Assembly (NCBI GenBank): GCA_001464895.1
Contig: LNEE01000017.1
Location: 1 to 64,000 of the forward strand
DNA: 64,000 nucleotides
Direction of reading: 5' to 3'
Source of the DNA: Betaproteobacteria bacterium Ga0077532
Lineage (GTDB): Bacteria > Pseudomonadota > Gammaproteobacteria > Burkholderiales > Ga0077523
The translations under genes were made by a program, and so were the position numbers. Numbering within the stretch: the stretch's first letter is position 1; every line of letters begins with the position of its first letter. The notes below the pieces were generated by a model. That model saw nothing but the letters and a program-made list of their open reading frames with translations. It did no database searches and was not told the origin of the DNA. Shown one piece after another: positions 16,558 through 26,674 of this stretch.

Positions 16558-19500
16558 TCGAGGAGCCCCTTCGTCTTGTTCAGTTGGTCCGCGTTGTCGT
16601 CCAGCACCTCGAGCGCCGGAAGCCGCGCCTTCAGCGTCTCCCCGGAATCCTCGTCAACGGCATCGACCTCCACCAGCATCTCGCGCAAGAAAGCGCGGCC
16701 CTTCTCGGCGTCGGGGCCGGTCGGCTCGGGGTCGATCAGCCCGGGGATGTTCTGCGCGCCCTGCCCTGCGGCCACGTCGGACGGGCGGTTGGAGCCGGCC
16801 AGCGCGAAGTCTTCAGGGGGTGGCGCGTTCTCGCGACGGCGCCGTGCGGCCTGCTCACGCTCACGCATGACGGCTTCGGCGTTGGCCTCCGCCTCCGTCT
16901 GACCGGTGAGCGCAAAGAGTCCGCCGCCAGATGCGACAACGCCCGCAGGTGCGGGCGCTGGTTCGGGTTCGGCTTCCGGCTCGGGGGCCGGGTCGGGCGG
17001 TGGCGGGTCTGCTACTTCGTCGGCGGCTTCTTCGGGTTCGCTGGCGGGCTCTGCATCTGCTGCCTCTCCTGCAGCACCTTCAGCATCGCCTTCGACCCGG
17101 CCGCCAGCCTCTCCGCCCTCGCCTTGTGCGGATTCCCCTCCGGGATATTGAGCGGCTTCACTGTCGGCCTGTCCGTCGTCATTGCTCGTGTACTCCTCGA
17201 TGAGTCTGCGCACGGAGGCATCGAACTCCGCCTCTGTGCCGTCAGCCGTCTCCAGCGCTGCGCGCTCGTAGATGTCCTCGATGATCGCGTCGCCCAGCCG
17301 ACCCCGGTAGACATCCAACAGCGCCATGGCCGTCAGCGATTCGAGCGCCTCGTCCTCCGGGTCCAGCGGTCCGGCCATGCGCTCGGCCGCTTCCATCATG
17401 GCCTCGTCGGTGCCGCGCGCCTGCTGCTCTTCGAACTCGGCGGCGCGCTCCTCGCTCATGCGCTGCGCGACGAACTCGTAGCCCCGCGGAGTGTAGACCG
17501 GTTGCCCCATCATGTGCCGGTCGAAGGCGTCGAAGAGTGCGTTGGGCGTGGCCTCCTCGATGTAGCCGGCCTCGTGCAGCGCCTCGGCCATGTCGTCCAG
17601 CAAGCGGCCGTTCTTCGCGCGGAAGACCGGCCGCGGCGCCTTCTTCCAGTCGGCCGGGTCGAGGCCCCATGTGCTGTTGGCCTGACTCCAGTCAATGCCG
17701 CCCAGCTTCGCGACGGCGGTCAGCAGATCGTCGCGGTCGGTGTTGAGGCGGCGGGCTTCCTCGGCACGCTGGCGTCGTTTGTCTACAGGGCGGGTGACGG
17801 AGGGGGCGGGGGCTGGGGCGGGCTGATCGACGGCGGCGGCAGGCGCCGGAACAGGTGGCGCCTCTGACGGCGACACCTGCGACAGTTGCGACAGTTGCTC
17901 GGGCGCGACCGCGTTAGGGAGCAAATCCGCGCCACTTTCTGACATGGAATTGCGCTGCAACGATTCCGGGGGTGTGATAGGCACCGGAATGGGTGGTGGG
18001 GTTACGCCCAATCCCCCCTGGGGTTCGATAGCGGGGGTAGTCGGGTTCACCCCGAACCCCTCCATGGGTTCGACCGAATCCCCGGTGGGGAACACGCCCG
18101 GCTCCATGCCCGGCACGTCGGATACGTCGGTGAGATCCACCGGCTCCGTCGGCGCGGGCACTGGCCTGGCCGGAATCCCCGTGACCAGCACGGAGGCGGG
18201 CAGCGGGTTGTTGACGCCACCAACCGGAGCGCCACCACCAGCGGGTGCCGTCGGCGGAACGGGTGCGGGTGCGGCACCGGGGGCGGCGGGGGGTTGGGTG
18301 CCGGGAGGCGGGGCGGCGGGGTCTTGCTCCCTGCCCGGTCCGCCCACGACAGCCCCCCCCACGCCACCGGCCAGGCCCTCGGCCATCATGTTGACGCCCA
18401 GGCCCTCGGTGAGCGACTGCGACGGCAGGGCGCGGCGCACGCCGACGTTGGTCGCCAGTTGTTCGACGCCGCCCTGCAGGGCCTCGTCCGCGAAGCCGAT
18501 GGCGGTGGCCCCCAGCCGGCCGACCGACGGCCCCACGCCAGCGGCCAGACCTTCGAGGCCGAACCTGCCGCCCAGCACGCCCGTGATCGCGGCGACGGCC
18601 AGCTCCGGCAGGTGTTGCGCGAACCGGGTGCCGAACTCGCGCTTCGCCTGCTGCTCGGTCATCGTCGCGCGGAGCTTTGCGTACTCGAGATTCTCCTTCT
18701 GAAGCTCGGCGTCGGGGATCTCCTGAATGCGCTCGTAGATGTTCCCGCGCACCTCGCCGGCCCCCATCGCGCCACCGACAGCCATGGCGACCCGCTGGAT
18801 CACCTCCTTCGAGGCGCCCGCCGCTTGCAGGGAGCGCCCCATCAGGGCAAAGGGCGCGATGTTGCCGGCGCCCTCGGCCACCAGCTTCAGCGGGTCCGCC
18901 GTGACCGCGTGCGTGGCGTAGGTCCACGCCTTCGCAAACTCGCCTTCGGTCGTCTTCAACTTCTCGGCCAGTTGCGCGTCCAGCGCCTTCTGCCGGTCGG
19001 ACTGCATCGCGCGACCGCCCTTGATGAACGACTCCAGCGCGCTCGACACGGCGCCGCCGGGGGCCACAAGATCGGGAATCGTCTTGATAAGGCCGACCAC
19101 GGCGTTGCCGGCGTTGATCATCGTGTCGTTGGCGACGGCGAAGGCGTTGCGCTCGGGGAGTTTGCCGGTGGCGGCGGTCGCGTCGGGGGCATAGTTGAAG
19201 GCCGGGGCGACGGGCGACGACGGCGGCGCGGATGCTGGCGCCAGCTTGATGCCGGCCGCGGCCCATGCCGCTTCGTCGAGCTTTGGTGCGCTGGGGGCGA
19301 CGCCCATCGCGCGAGCGATGTCGTCTTGGTACGAGGCGGTCGTCTTCCCCAGCGCGTCCTTCGCGCCCGGGTTCTTCAGCGTGCCGTCCGGGTTCACGTT
19401 GTTCGGGTGCGAATGCCATGACGCGGCCACGGCGCGCGGGTTGCCGCCGTACTTCTCGACCATCCGCTTCAGTTCCTTGACGGAGGTCCGCGCCACGTCC

Positions 19501-19781
19501 TCAGGATTGTTGAAGTCCTTCCCGCCGGCATCACGGAATCGCGGCTCGGTGATCTGCAGCGCGCCGCGCGCCCCCTGCACGCTGTCGCGGATGTTCTTCC
19601 CGCCCGAGGTCTCCTGCCCCATGAACGTGTCAAGCCATTGAGGCGGCAGGCCCTCCTCCGTGGCAATGCGCCGGTAGTCTTCTGCACCAAAGGTCTTGGC
19701 GGGCGCCGCGCTCGGCGCGGGCGCAGCCGGCGCGAGCTTGATCCCCGCGGCTGCCCATGCGGCTTCGTCCAGTTTCGCCAT
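16542..19781 (-). CDS. internal virion protein with lytic transglycosylase domain
   Basis: A 1079-residue protein. Residues about 31-165 form an SLT-type lytic transglycosylase: the catalytic glutamate is E57 in MGQETSGGKN, followed by the GALQITEPRF substrate motif and ASWHSHPNN. T7 gp16-like proteins use this to open peptidoglycan during DNA ejection. The peptide KLDEAAWAAAGIKLAPA occurs at the N-terminus and again near residue 170, flanking the enzyme. A helical, membrane-friendly region (about 220-490), proline-rich linkers and a long acidic C-terminal half follow. It overlaps the next core protein gene by one base. Confidence 0.88.
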   Translation of the reverse strand: MAKLDEAAWAAAGIKLAPAAPAPSAAPAKTFGAEDYRRIATEEGLPPQWLDTFMGQETSGGKNIRDSVQGARGALQITEPRFRDAGGKDFNNPEDVARTSVKELKRMVEKYGGNPRAVAASWHSHPNNVNPDGTLKNPGAKDALGKTTASYQDDIARAMGVAPSAPKLDEAAWAAAGIKLAPASAPPSSPVAPAFNYAPDATAATGKLPERNAFAVANDTMINAGNAVVGLIKTIPDLVAPGGAVSSALESFIKGGRAMQSDRQKALDAQLAEKLKTTEGEFAKAWTYATHAVTADPLKLVAEGAGNIAPFALMGRSLQAAGASKEVIQRVAMAVGGAMGAGEVRGNIYERIQEIPDAELQKENLEYAKLRATMTEQQAKREFGTRFAQHLPELAVAAITGVLGGRFGLEGLAAGVGPSVGRLGATAIGFADEALQGGVEQLATNVGVRRALPSQSLTEGLGVNMMAEGLAGGVGGAVVGGPGREQDPAAPPPGTQPPAAPGAAPAPVPPTAPAGGGAPVGGVNNPLPASVLVTGIPARPVPAPTEPVDLTDVSDVPGMEPGVFPTGDSVEPMEGFGVNPTTPAIEPQGGLGVTPPPIPVPITPPESLQRNSMSESGADLLPNAVAPEQLSQLSQVSPSEAPPVPAPAAAVDQPAPAPAPSVTRPVDKRRQRAEEARRLNTDRDDLLTAVAKLGGIDWSQANSTWGLDPADWKKAPRPVFRAKNGRLLDDMAEALHEAGYIEEATPNALFDAFDRHMMGQPVYTPRGYEFVAQRMSEERAAEFEEQQARGTDEAMMEAAERMAGPLDPEDEALESLTAMALLDVYRGRLGDAIIEDIYERAALETADGTEAEFDASVRRLIEEYTSNDDGQADSEAAQYPGGESAQGEGGEAGGRVEGDAEGAAGEAADAEPASEPEEAADEVADPPPPDPAPEPEAEPEPAPAPAGVVASGGGLFALTGQTEAEANAEAVMREREQAARRRRENAPPPEDFALAGSNRPSDVAAGQGAQNIPGLIDPEPTGPDAEKGRAFLREMLVEVDAVDEDSGETLKARLPALEVLDDNADQLNKTKGLLECLSS

Positions 19782-22684
19782 CAGTTCGCCGCCCGCATCA
19801 AGTTGCCATCCGGTCCGACCACGTACTTCCGCGTCTTCGGCACCAGCCCGCTCATGCCGTCCTTCGCGATCCGCTCGTTCAGCGCCTTCACCCAGCGGCT
19901 TCGTTCTTCGGGCTGGAGGAACTGCGCGTACTTCTCGAAGAACGCCAGATCGGCGCGCTGCAGCCGCTCCTGCGCCTGGGCGGCCACCTGACGGCGCACG
20001 TTGACGATGTGGTTCGGCGCGCTCTCGTCACCCATGGAGGTCACGGAATCGGGCTTCGGCAGTTGCGGCATGCCCTGCGTGGGCTTCGCTTCGGTCGTGT
20101 CCTGGCCCTTGTCGGGCGTGCCCTTGCCGCGCACGCCGTAGCCCTTGGTGCGCTCGAATTCGTTGGCGCCTTCGGCGACGGGGCGAGCGGGGGTGGGCTT
20201 TCCGCCCTTCCTGTTTTTTAGGTATGCGTTTGCTTCTTCCTGCGTCCGCAACCCCAGCGCGTCAGGGTTTTTCCCTGTCTCGCGCATGAAATACTCTTTC
20301 CATGCTGTGGGATGATCGGGCGACTTGAGCATTTGCCCGTCCGGCAACGACGAAGGCCAGTGATACCGATTGTTGTCGTACGGATCTCTTTCCGGCTGAA
20401 TGCCTGCACGCCACGCGGACCGATAGTCGTACTCTTTAGCGTCTAAGTCAGGCTCTTCGCCGTACGCAGCCTTAAATTCTTTGAACCAGCCCGTGTTTCT
20501 GATCCACTTTTGAAACGCTGCTTCGTCGTTGGACGGATTGCGACCGCCCGGCTCTGGCGTCGGGCGCGTGGAAGCCGCCGGCATCACCTGCGTCCCCATG
20601 TTCGGGCTGAACGCCGCCGGGTCGAGCGCATTCACGCCACCCACCGCAGGCGCAACAGCCGGACGCGGTCTCGCAGGGGTCGGTGCCGTTGCCGCGGGGG
20701 CGGCAGGCGTCGGAGCGGTAGACGCGGCAGGAGATGGCGATGCCACTTCGTTGTCGAGCACATCGACGGGGCGGGCGGGCTTTCCGGGCGCTGCCGGCGC
20801 CGCAGGCTTCCTGTCTTCGGACGCCCACTTCGCCGTCGGCACGCGAGATCGCACGGCGCTCGAATCTCGGGCGCGGGTGGCGGCGCTCATGTCGGCCTGC
20901 GACGCGCGCCCTCGCGATGCCTCCTCGCGATTGCTGAACGCCATCACCTCGGGCGAGGCCCTGAGAGCGTCGCGCTCGGCCTTCATCTCGGCCAGTCGCT
21001 TTTCGGCGACCGGACCTTTCGGCGCCTGCGGTTGCTCCAGTGCTGCGATGCGGTCCTCAAGGGAAAGCATCCGCTCGTACCGGGCGCGGGCTTGCTTGTC
21101 CACGGGCTGCGCGCCTTCAGGAACCGGAGTGTCCGGCACCGACGCGGGAAGCATCTCGCCCTCGCCGGCCGCAGTCGATGTGTTCGCCGGACGCGCCTCG
21201 ACGCCGGGCGTGGCGGGGACTGTCGCAGGTGTCGCGGGCGTTGCAGCCGTCGCACTGCCGCCAGCCTGCCACGCGATCAACTTGCCGTCCGGACCCTTCG
21301 CCGGGCCACCGGTTGCCGGGTCGATCTTCCAGTAGTTGCCGGCGCTGTCCTTGGCCCACTCGTTCGGATTGGGCTGGGCGCTGCCGGCGGCGGCAGGCGT
21401 CGCAGCCGAAGGTGCTGCTGCCGGCGATTGGTTCGCGCCGAAACTGGCGCCACCGGCCGGCGCTCCGCGTTGCAGCTTGGCCTCGTCGACCAGACCCTTC
21501 GAGACGCGCCACGCGAGCGACACGGCGCTGTTGGCGTCCAGCCGCTGACCGTACTCGTCGAGCACGCCCATCCGCATGTAGGCGCCCGCCTTGCCCGTGA
21601 CCTGGGCCAGCATCTTCTGGCCTTCCTCGGTCATCACGGCCATCTGGTTGGCCTTCAGCACGGCCTCGGCAGCCTGGCGCACCTGATCCACTTCCTTGGG
21701 CGTGAGGCTAGGCTCTCCGGCGCCCGGCCCCGCTCCCCCGCCGACCATCTGCCCGGTCTGCGTGTTGAACAGCGCCTCCTGATTCTCGCCGGTCTTCACC
21801 TTCACGAAGTTCTCGCCCTTGAACGCGGCGGTCTCGCGGTCCTGCTCGCCCTTGGCCTGGGCGATGGCGCGCTGCTTCGCAACCTCGCGTTGCCCCTCGA
21901 TCGCCGCGATCGGGTCGCTGCCGATCATGTTGATGTACTGCATCGACAAGGCTTTCATCTGCTCGGGCGTCAGGTCTTGGGTCGTCACCTGACCGTCCCG
22001 CTCCAGCGTGAGGCGGAACGCCGACGGCGTGGGCGGCGGCATGCCGGCCACCGGTTGCTCGGTCATGACCGGCACCACCGACCCCGGAGATCCCGGATTC
22101 AGCGTGTTGTAGAGGTTCGTGAGCGAGGTCGCGAGCGCCGGCATGTTGCCGGTCATCTGCGCCTGCACGGCCTCGTTGAACAGCCTGAACGACTGCCGGG
22201 CGCGCTCGGTGTTCATCGCCTCCATGATCTGCTGCGCCCGCACGGGGTCATTGTTCGCGAAGGCCGCTTGCGCCTGATGCTCAAGCACCACGGACATCGC
22301 CTGCTCCGGCGGCAGGTTCAGTTCCTTCGCCCGCGCCCAGCCGCTCGCCGCCGCGCCGCGCATGGATTCGGTCATCTTCGCGGCCCGCTCGACCTCCGCG
22401 CCCTGTTGCTTCAGCACGGCGTTGTTCACGCCCAACTGAAGCCGCTGGTTGTCCTGCTCCATCGGCAGCGACTCGTTCGCGCCGCGGTAGAAGTCGGACT
22501 GATACCTGAGCCGCCCGCGCTCCGCCGCCTCGCGCTCCGGGCGCATGGCTTCGTTCGAAGCGAGGTTCTTCAGGTGGTAGTCCCGCGTCTTCTCGGTGAA
22601 CTCGAGATCCGCCTGATCGGCTTCCGCCTGCCGCATGCCGCGCGCCGCAGCGCCGGCCATTGCGAGATTCACGCCCCAGCTCAT
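19781..22684 (-). CDS. large internal core/ejection protein
   Basis: A 967-residue protein with a helical N-terminus (MSWGVNLAMAGAAARGMRQ, then long charged helices with many Gln and Ala) and extended proline/alanine-rich linkers after residue 400. It resembles in style the T7 gp15-type core proteins and their podoviral equivalents, which build the channel for DNA ejection. The gene lies between a 371-residue virion protein and the transglycosylase protein, with 1- to 4-nt overlaps, so the three were probably made together. No enzyme motif is seen. A stretch near nt 20210-20520 is less GC-rich than its surroundings. Confidence 0.75.
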   Translation of the reverse strand: MSWGVNLAMAGAAARGMRQAEADQADLEFTEKTRDYHLKNLASNEAMRPEREAAERGRLRYQSDFYRGANESLPMEQDNQRLQLGVNNAVLKQQGAEVERAAKMTESMRGAAASGWARAKELNLPPEQAMSVVLEHQAQAAFANNDPVRAQQIMEAMNTERARQSFRLFNEAVQAQMTGNMPALATSLTNLYNTLNPGSPGSVVPVMTEQPVAGMPPPTPSAFRLTLERDGQVTTQDLTPEQMKALSMQYINMIGSDPIAAIEGQREVAKQRAIAQAKGEQDRETAAFKGENFVKVKTGENQEALFNTQTGQMVGGGAGPGAGEPSLTPKEVDQVRQAAEAVLKANQMAVMTEEGQKMLAQVTGKAGAYMRMGVLDEYGQRLDANSAVSLAWRVSKGLVDEAKLQRGAPAGGASFGANQSPAAAPSAATPAAAGSAQPNPNEWAKDSAGNYWKIDPATGGPAKGPDGKLIAWQAGGSATAATPATPATVPATPGVEARPANTSTAAGEGEMLPASVPDTPVPEGAQPVDKQARARYERMLSLEDRIAALEQPQAPKGPVAEKRLAEMKAERDALRASPEVMAFSNREEASRGRASQADMSAATRARDSSAVRSRVPTAKWASEDRKPAAPAAPGKPARPVDVLDNEVASPSPAASTAPTPAAPAATAPTPARPRPAVAPAVGGVNALDPAAFSPNMGTQVMPAASTRPTPEPGGRNPSNDEAAFQKWIRNTGWFKEFKAAYGEEPDLDAKEYDYRSAWRAGIQPERDPYDNNRYHWPSSLPDGQMLKSPDHPTAWKEYFMRETGKNPDALGLRTQEEANAYLKNRKGGKPTPARPVAEGANEFERTKGYGVRGKGTPDKGQDTTEAKPTQGMPQLPKPDSVTSMGDESAPNHIVNVRRQVAAQAQERLQRADLAFFEKYAQFLQPEERSRWVKALNERIAKDGMSGLVPKTRKYVVGPDGNLMRAAN

Positions 22685-23796
22685 CGCGCGCTCCTCTTGG
22701 GTTCGGTGATGCTCTTCACCACCTTGTCGAAGAACTCGGTGCCCTTCGCCCGCACCACCTCGGCCGGGATCACGTACTCACCATTCGATAGCTGCACCTT
22801 CTGGCCCGTGTTCGTCTCAGCCGGGATCGAGTCCGACGTGCCGGTGCCGGGGCCTTGCAGCACGCCGGGTCCGGCCATCTCCATCGATCCGTCGGGGCGG
22901 CGGACGCCGAAGCCATCCACCTGTCCGCCTTCGGCGAGCCACAGCGAATCGGTTGGCGCACCACTGCCCATCGCATCCAGCGCGGACGATCCGAAGGCGC
23001 CCGTGCCGCCCTTCAGCCCGAGCCCGGTCCCCGACGGCGCCCCGAACCCGCCCACCGTCTTCGTCCCGCCCCACTTCGCCGTCTTGAACCAGTCGGATGC
23101 CGCCTTCGCAGCCGGTGCCAGCGCATAGCCGATGTCACCCGCCTGCTGGCGCTGCATGTTCGTGCCCCACTGCGCCCGCTGGTTCTGCTGTGCGGTGTTG
23201 GCGCCGTAGGAATTGATCGCCTGGCCGGGGATGCCGCGCCCGCCTTCGGCCACGGAGCGGCGCCACTCGCGGCCCGCCCACATGGTGCTCTCGCGCGCAT
23301 CGTTGCCGGCACGCGCAGCGCTCGCGCCACGCATGGCCTCACCCTGACCCACTGCCGCCGCGAACGCGGGTGAGTCCTGCCGCACGCCCATGGCGAGCAT
23401 GCTGGCGCGCGTGGCCTCGTTGGCGGAGTCGAAGCCGGCGGACACAGAAGCCGCGGCGCGGGCTGCCGCCTGCTCCTGATCCACGTCACCACCGACGGTG
23501 CCGGCCTCCCGGATCACCTGTTCTTCGAGCGGGCGATAGTGGGTCTTGTAGAAGTCCCACATGTCGCCGGTAATCATCATCTGCTGGCGAGACGAGGCGG
23601 CAGCGGCATCGTTGGCGGCCCCGGCCCCGTTGTCGTCGGCGAGCAGTCCGCCCACGAGTTGCGCGCCCACCATGATCCCGGCGGTTGCCGGATCGCGCCG
23701 CTCCCCATAAGCAGGCCCGCCGAAGGCGTCGCCCACCGGATGATCGAGCGCCCACGCTCGCGACTGCGCGCGGCTCAGATACGTCTTGTCAGGCAT
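22681..23796 (-). CDS. internal virion protein
   Basis: A 371-residue protein beginning MPDKTYLSRAQSRAWALDH. MWDFYKTHYRPLEEQVIREA, many alanine-rich helices and a glycine-rich C-terminus ending QLSNGEYVIPAEVVRAKGTEFFDK are features of podoviral internal or head-tail proteins near the ejection cluster. It overlaps the neighbouring gene by 4-8 nt on both sides. A T7 gp14-like place in the ejectosome is a reasonable guess from gene order. Confidence 0.72.
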   Translation of the reverse strand: MPDKTYLSRAQSRAWALDHPVGDAFGGPAYGERRDPATAGIMVGAQLVGGLLADDNGAGAANDAAAASSRQQMMITGDMWDFYKTHYRPLEEQVIREAGTVGGDVDQEQAAARAAASVSAGFDSANEATRASMLAMGVRQDSPAFAAAVGQGEAMRGASAARAGNDARESTMWAGREWRRSVAEGGRGIPGQAINSYGANTAQQNQRAQWGTNMQRQQAGDIGYALAPAAKAASDWFKTAKWGGTKTVGGFGAPSGTGLGLKGGTGAFGSSALDAMGSGAPTDSLWLAEGGQVDGFGVRRPDGSMEMAGPGVLQGPGTGTSDSIPAETNTGQKVQLSNGEYVIPAEVVRAKGTEFFDKVVKSITEPKRSAR

Positions 23797-24187
23797 GCCG
23801 GAGCTTCCTCAGTGTGTAGTGCGTGCATTGCGCGTCCTCCCGATCCCGCTCGAAACCCAGCCGTGTGACGAACTCGTGACCCGCCCGGAAATCGCGGGAA
23901 ACCGACGTTTTCAGGGTGCCGTGACGCTCAAGCAGCGGGCTTACATGGGTGCGCAGCCATTGCCGCGTCAGCCAGTGCCCGCGCGCCATGTGTTCCACCG
24001 CGACGTGGATCTCGTCACCCCGATGCAGGAACGCGCCGACGATCCACTCCCCGATCCGCACGGGCTCCACATGCCAGCCGTCGAAGGCCGCAATCAGGTC
24101 GTCCAGCTTGAGGTTCGGTATCCGACCCAACATGCCGCTGTGCGCGCGGCGCAACGCCTGGAATCGGTCCTCGTCGGCTTCGGTCAT
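23789..24187 (-). CDS. T7 gp13-like GNAT-fold protein (DUF2833-like)
   Basis: A 132-residue protein starting MTEADEDRFQALRRAHSGML. WIVGAFLHRGDEIHVAVEHMARGHWLTRQWLR and HGTLKTSVSRDFRAGHEFVTRLGFERDRED follow the GNAT acetyltransferase fold of the DUF2833 family, which includes the T7 gp13 internal virion protein A. It stands at the head of the ejection-protein genes as gp13 does in T7. Whether it is an active acetyltransferase or a structural relative cannot be told here. Confidence 0.75.
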   Translation of the reverse strand: MTEADEDRFQALRRAHSGMLGRIPNLKLDDLIAAFDGWHVEPVRIGEWIVGAFLHRGDEIHVAVEHMARGHWLTRQWLRTHVSPLLERHGTLKTSVSRDFRAGHEFVTRLGFERDREDAQCTHYTLRKLRHA

Positions 24188-24402
24188 AGTTGCTGCGAGC
24201 GCACGAAGGCGTTGAAAGCCGCGATCAGTTCGGGAAGCGTTGCCGTCGCCGGCACGTCTTCGAACGGCGCGGTGCCCGGATGGCGACGTGCCGCCATGTC
24301 GGCACGGATGCGAAGGGCCTCGAGCACGGAGCGCGCGGCGCCGTCTTCCACTGCGCGAGTGCTCGGGATGTCCGGCCCGATCCGGTCCACGTTGGCAGCC
24401 AT
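24184..24402 (-). CDS. small phage protein
   Basis: A 72-residue protein, MAANVDRIGPDIPSTRAVED, helical, ending PELIAAFNAFVRSQQL. The ATG at 24402 shares a base with the upstream stop (TGATG) and its own stop overlaps the gp13-like start, so the true start is here and not further upstream. Function not recognised. Confidence 0.6.
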   Translation of the reverse strand: MAANVDRIGPDIPSTRAVEDGAARSVLEALRIRADMAARRHPGTAPFEDVPATATLPELIAAFNAFVRSQQL

Positions 24403-26471
24403 CAGGGCGCCATCTGCATGAGGTCCTCGGCGCTCTCGGCGATCTCGATCGCCTGCACCGGGATGGTGGTGATGACGCCCACCTCGAACCGCCGGCCGGG
24501 TTCGTCGCTCACCGGCAGGATGAAGGGCTCGTTGTCCGTGGGCGTGAGGCTGGCGATCAGCGTGCCGTCGCTCCACACGAGGAACTGAATGCTCGGGATG
24601 TCGTCGAGGCCCAGGTTCTCGAAGAGCAGAGAGCCGCCGATCGGACCCTCGTCGCCGATGGCCGCATCGCCGATCACGCCCTGCAGGATCGACTGGCCGG
24701 GGTAGGACTCGGTGCCGGCGAGCAGCGCCGTGTTGAGCGCTTGCAACGCTGCGAGCTGTGCCGCGATCTCGGCCGCGTTGCTGAGGTCTCCGTAGCTTGC
24801 CTCCACGCGCGCCATGCTCGGGCTCGCGGGCTTTGGCATGGGCTTCACCGATGAGCGCCACTCGGCCGTCAGCCGGGTGACGGATGCGTCCCACTGCTGC
24901 ACCTTGCCGTCCGAGACGAGGTACAGATTCCCGGTGGCGGGGTCAGTCCACGCGGCGGAGGCTACGGTCGTGAGCGGCACCAGATCGATGACGCCCTCGG
25001 AGGCGTCGATGATGAGCCCCTTCTCGGCCAGCACGCCGTCGTGCCACATGAAGAGGCGATTCTGGAACCGCGCCGCTCGCATTGTGGCCGGGGCATAGAC
25101 CGCGAAGCCGTCGGCCGCGATCACGTCTTGGGTCACGATGCGCGCCCCGCCCGCGCCGATCAGGGCGTAGCCGTTGGTCGTCGGGTACATGACACCGTCC
25201 GACATGCTCACGATGCCGCGCAGCGACAGGCAGGGCCACTGCTCGTCGATCCTCTCGGGGACCAGCAGCGACGGCGACGATCCGCGCGCCATGTAGGGCG
25301 GACCCTGCGTGCCGATCACCACAGTCTGCTCGTAGACGCCCAGGCCCACCGGCTTGAACGGGATCACCTGCTGCAGGTTCAAAGGCCAGGCGTGCGGGAA
25401 TCCCGGCTGCGACATGCACAGCAACCCCTGCGACGGGGACACGCCCACCATGAACGAGCCGGGCATCTCGGCCAGCGAGACGAGATCGGCCGGCGGCATC
25501 GCGAAGAACGTGCTGGTCTCGGCGATCTGCAGCGCGAGCGTAGAGTTCTCCATCGTGTCGGCGAAGGTCGTGGTCGCCAGCGCGATGTTGCTCGCCACTC
25601 GGCGCCACACGCCTGCCGCGTCGGTTCGGTACAGGTTCTTGGTCATGCCCCCGATGTTGTGCGGCGCCTTGCGCGAGTAGGTCACGCCGGACACCGCACC
25701 GGGGTTGTAGGTGGAACCCGTGTTGACCGCCACCGTGCTGCCGGCCACCGTCGCGATGGTCCACGCGATCGCGTTGAGCGCCGCGCCCGCGCCACCGATG
25801 CCGGCGAACACGATCTGTTCACCCGGCCGGAGGTACTGCACGCTCGCCAGGGTGAAGGTCGTGATGCCGCCGGAGGACGCAATGTTGGTGCAGTTGCCGC
25901 TGTTGTTCAGGCTCACCGTGGGCAGCGTCAGGTTCCACGTCGCGCCGATGGTGTTGTTGGTCGCCCCCACTTCAGCAGACGGCGCCCCCTCCTCCCCCCA
26001 TGCGGTCTGTAGTGTGTACCGATACCGGCGGGTGCCCGACGTGGTGCCGCCGGTCACACTGGCAACCGTGGGCGCATCCAGCGGCGCGGGCACGCCCAGC
26101 ACGTAATAGTTCGTAGGCATGTCGGCGCCGGCCGTGGCAAGCGCGTAGTTCGACACGCGGGGCTCGCCGTCACCCGTCCAGTAGATCCGCTGATCGGACC
26201 CGGCCACGAAGCCGCGCACCACATGCACATCGGTCAGCCAGTTGAGCCACTTCGACGCGCCGCCCGCGAGGTCGTCCATGCGGAAGATGGAGCGCACCGT
26301 GCCGTTCACGGCCTTCGACGGGGTGGCAACCTCGAGCGTCTTGCGCCACGGTTCCAGCGAACCGGAGAAGACCCGGCAGTTGGTGGCCTTCTGGCCCAGC
26401 GGTGCCGGCAGAAGCCGGGGTTCAATCTTGGGGGCGATGCCCCGGAAGCGGTTCCAGGCGATGCCCGCCAT
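24402..26471 (-). CDS. tail tubular protein B (T7 gp12-like)
   Basis: A 689-residue protein starting MAGIAWNRFRGIAPKIEPRL. The start resembles the 'FRGI' opening of podoviral tail nozzle proteins, followed by a beta-rich body (YTLQTAWGEEGAPSAE, VGVSPSQGLLCMSQPGFPHAW, NRLFMWHDGVLAEKG, GNLYLVSDGKVQQWD) matching the repeated beta-propeller-like blades of that family. It would form the lower tail tube through which DNA passes. The ATG at 26471 overlaps the upstream stop (TGATG); longer reading is low-complexity arginine-rich sequence. Confidence 0.82.
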   Translation of the reverse strand: MAGIAWNRFRGIAPKIEPRLLPAPLGQKATNCRVFSGSLEPWRKTLEVATPSKAVNGTVRSIFRMDDLAGGASKWLNWLTDVHVVRGFVAGSDQRIYWTGDGEPRVSNYALATAGADMPTNYYVLGVPAPLDAPTVASVTGGTTSGTRRYRYTLQTAWGEEGAPSAEVGATNNTIGATWNLTLPTVSLNNSGNCTNIASSGGITTFTLASVQYLRPGEQIVFAGIGGAGAALNAIAWTIATVAGSTVAVNTGSTYNPGAVSGVTYSRKAPHNIGGMTKNLYRTDAAGVWRRVASNIALATTTFADTMENSTLALQIAETSTFFAMPPADLVSLAEMPGSFMVGVSPSQGLLCMSQPGFPHAWPLNLQQVIPFKPVGLGVYEQTVVIGTQGPPYMARGSSPSLLVPERIDEQWPCLSLRGIVSMSDGVMYPTTNGYALIGAGGARIVTQDVIAADGFAVYAPATMRAARFQNRLFMWHDGVLAEKGLIIDASEGVIDLVPLTTVASAAWTDPATGNLYLVSDGKVQQWDASVTRLTAEWRSSVKPMPKPASPSMARVEASYGDLSNAAEIAAQLAALQALNTALLAGTESYPGQSILQGVIGDAAIGDEGPIGGSLLFENLGLDDIPSIQFLVWSDGTLIASLTPTDNEPFILPVSDEPGRRFEVGVITTIPVQAIEIAESAEDLMQMAP

Positions 26472-26674
26472 CAGAGGCGCTTTCCTTCGTCGTGCTCGAT
26501 GTTGCGGGCGCAGTGATCCTTGTCGATCAGGCCAAGGAACCAGCACAGCAGGCGGGCCGTCCAGGTGTTCGCCTTCGCGGCGCGGCTCGAGATCGTCTCG
26601 TCCGGATCGCCGCCCAGCACCGTGTTGATGAACTGATCGATGCTGACAAGGATGTTCCAGAGCCAGCGCTTCAC
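26471..26674 (-). CDS. small conserved phage protein
   Basis: A 67-residue protein, MKRWLWNILVSIDQFINTVL, followed by GGDPDETISSRAAKA and a cysteine/histidine tail (DKDHCARNIEHDEGK). The pattern is familiar from short genes in phage tail clusters. One amphipathic or membrane helix is likely at the N-terminus. Overlaps of 1 and 4 nt with its neighbours support translation. Function unknown. Confidence 0.65.
   Translation of the reverse strand: MKRWLWNILVSIDQFINTVLGGDPDETISSRAAKANTWTARLLCWFLGLIDKDHCARNIEHDEGKRL

Noticed and set aside
20510-23128. An 872-codon plus-strand open frame opposite the core protein genes
   Set aside because: It is very arginine-rich and low complexity with no start signal, while the minus-strand genes overlap neatly and match ejection-protein patterns.
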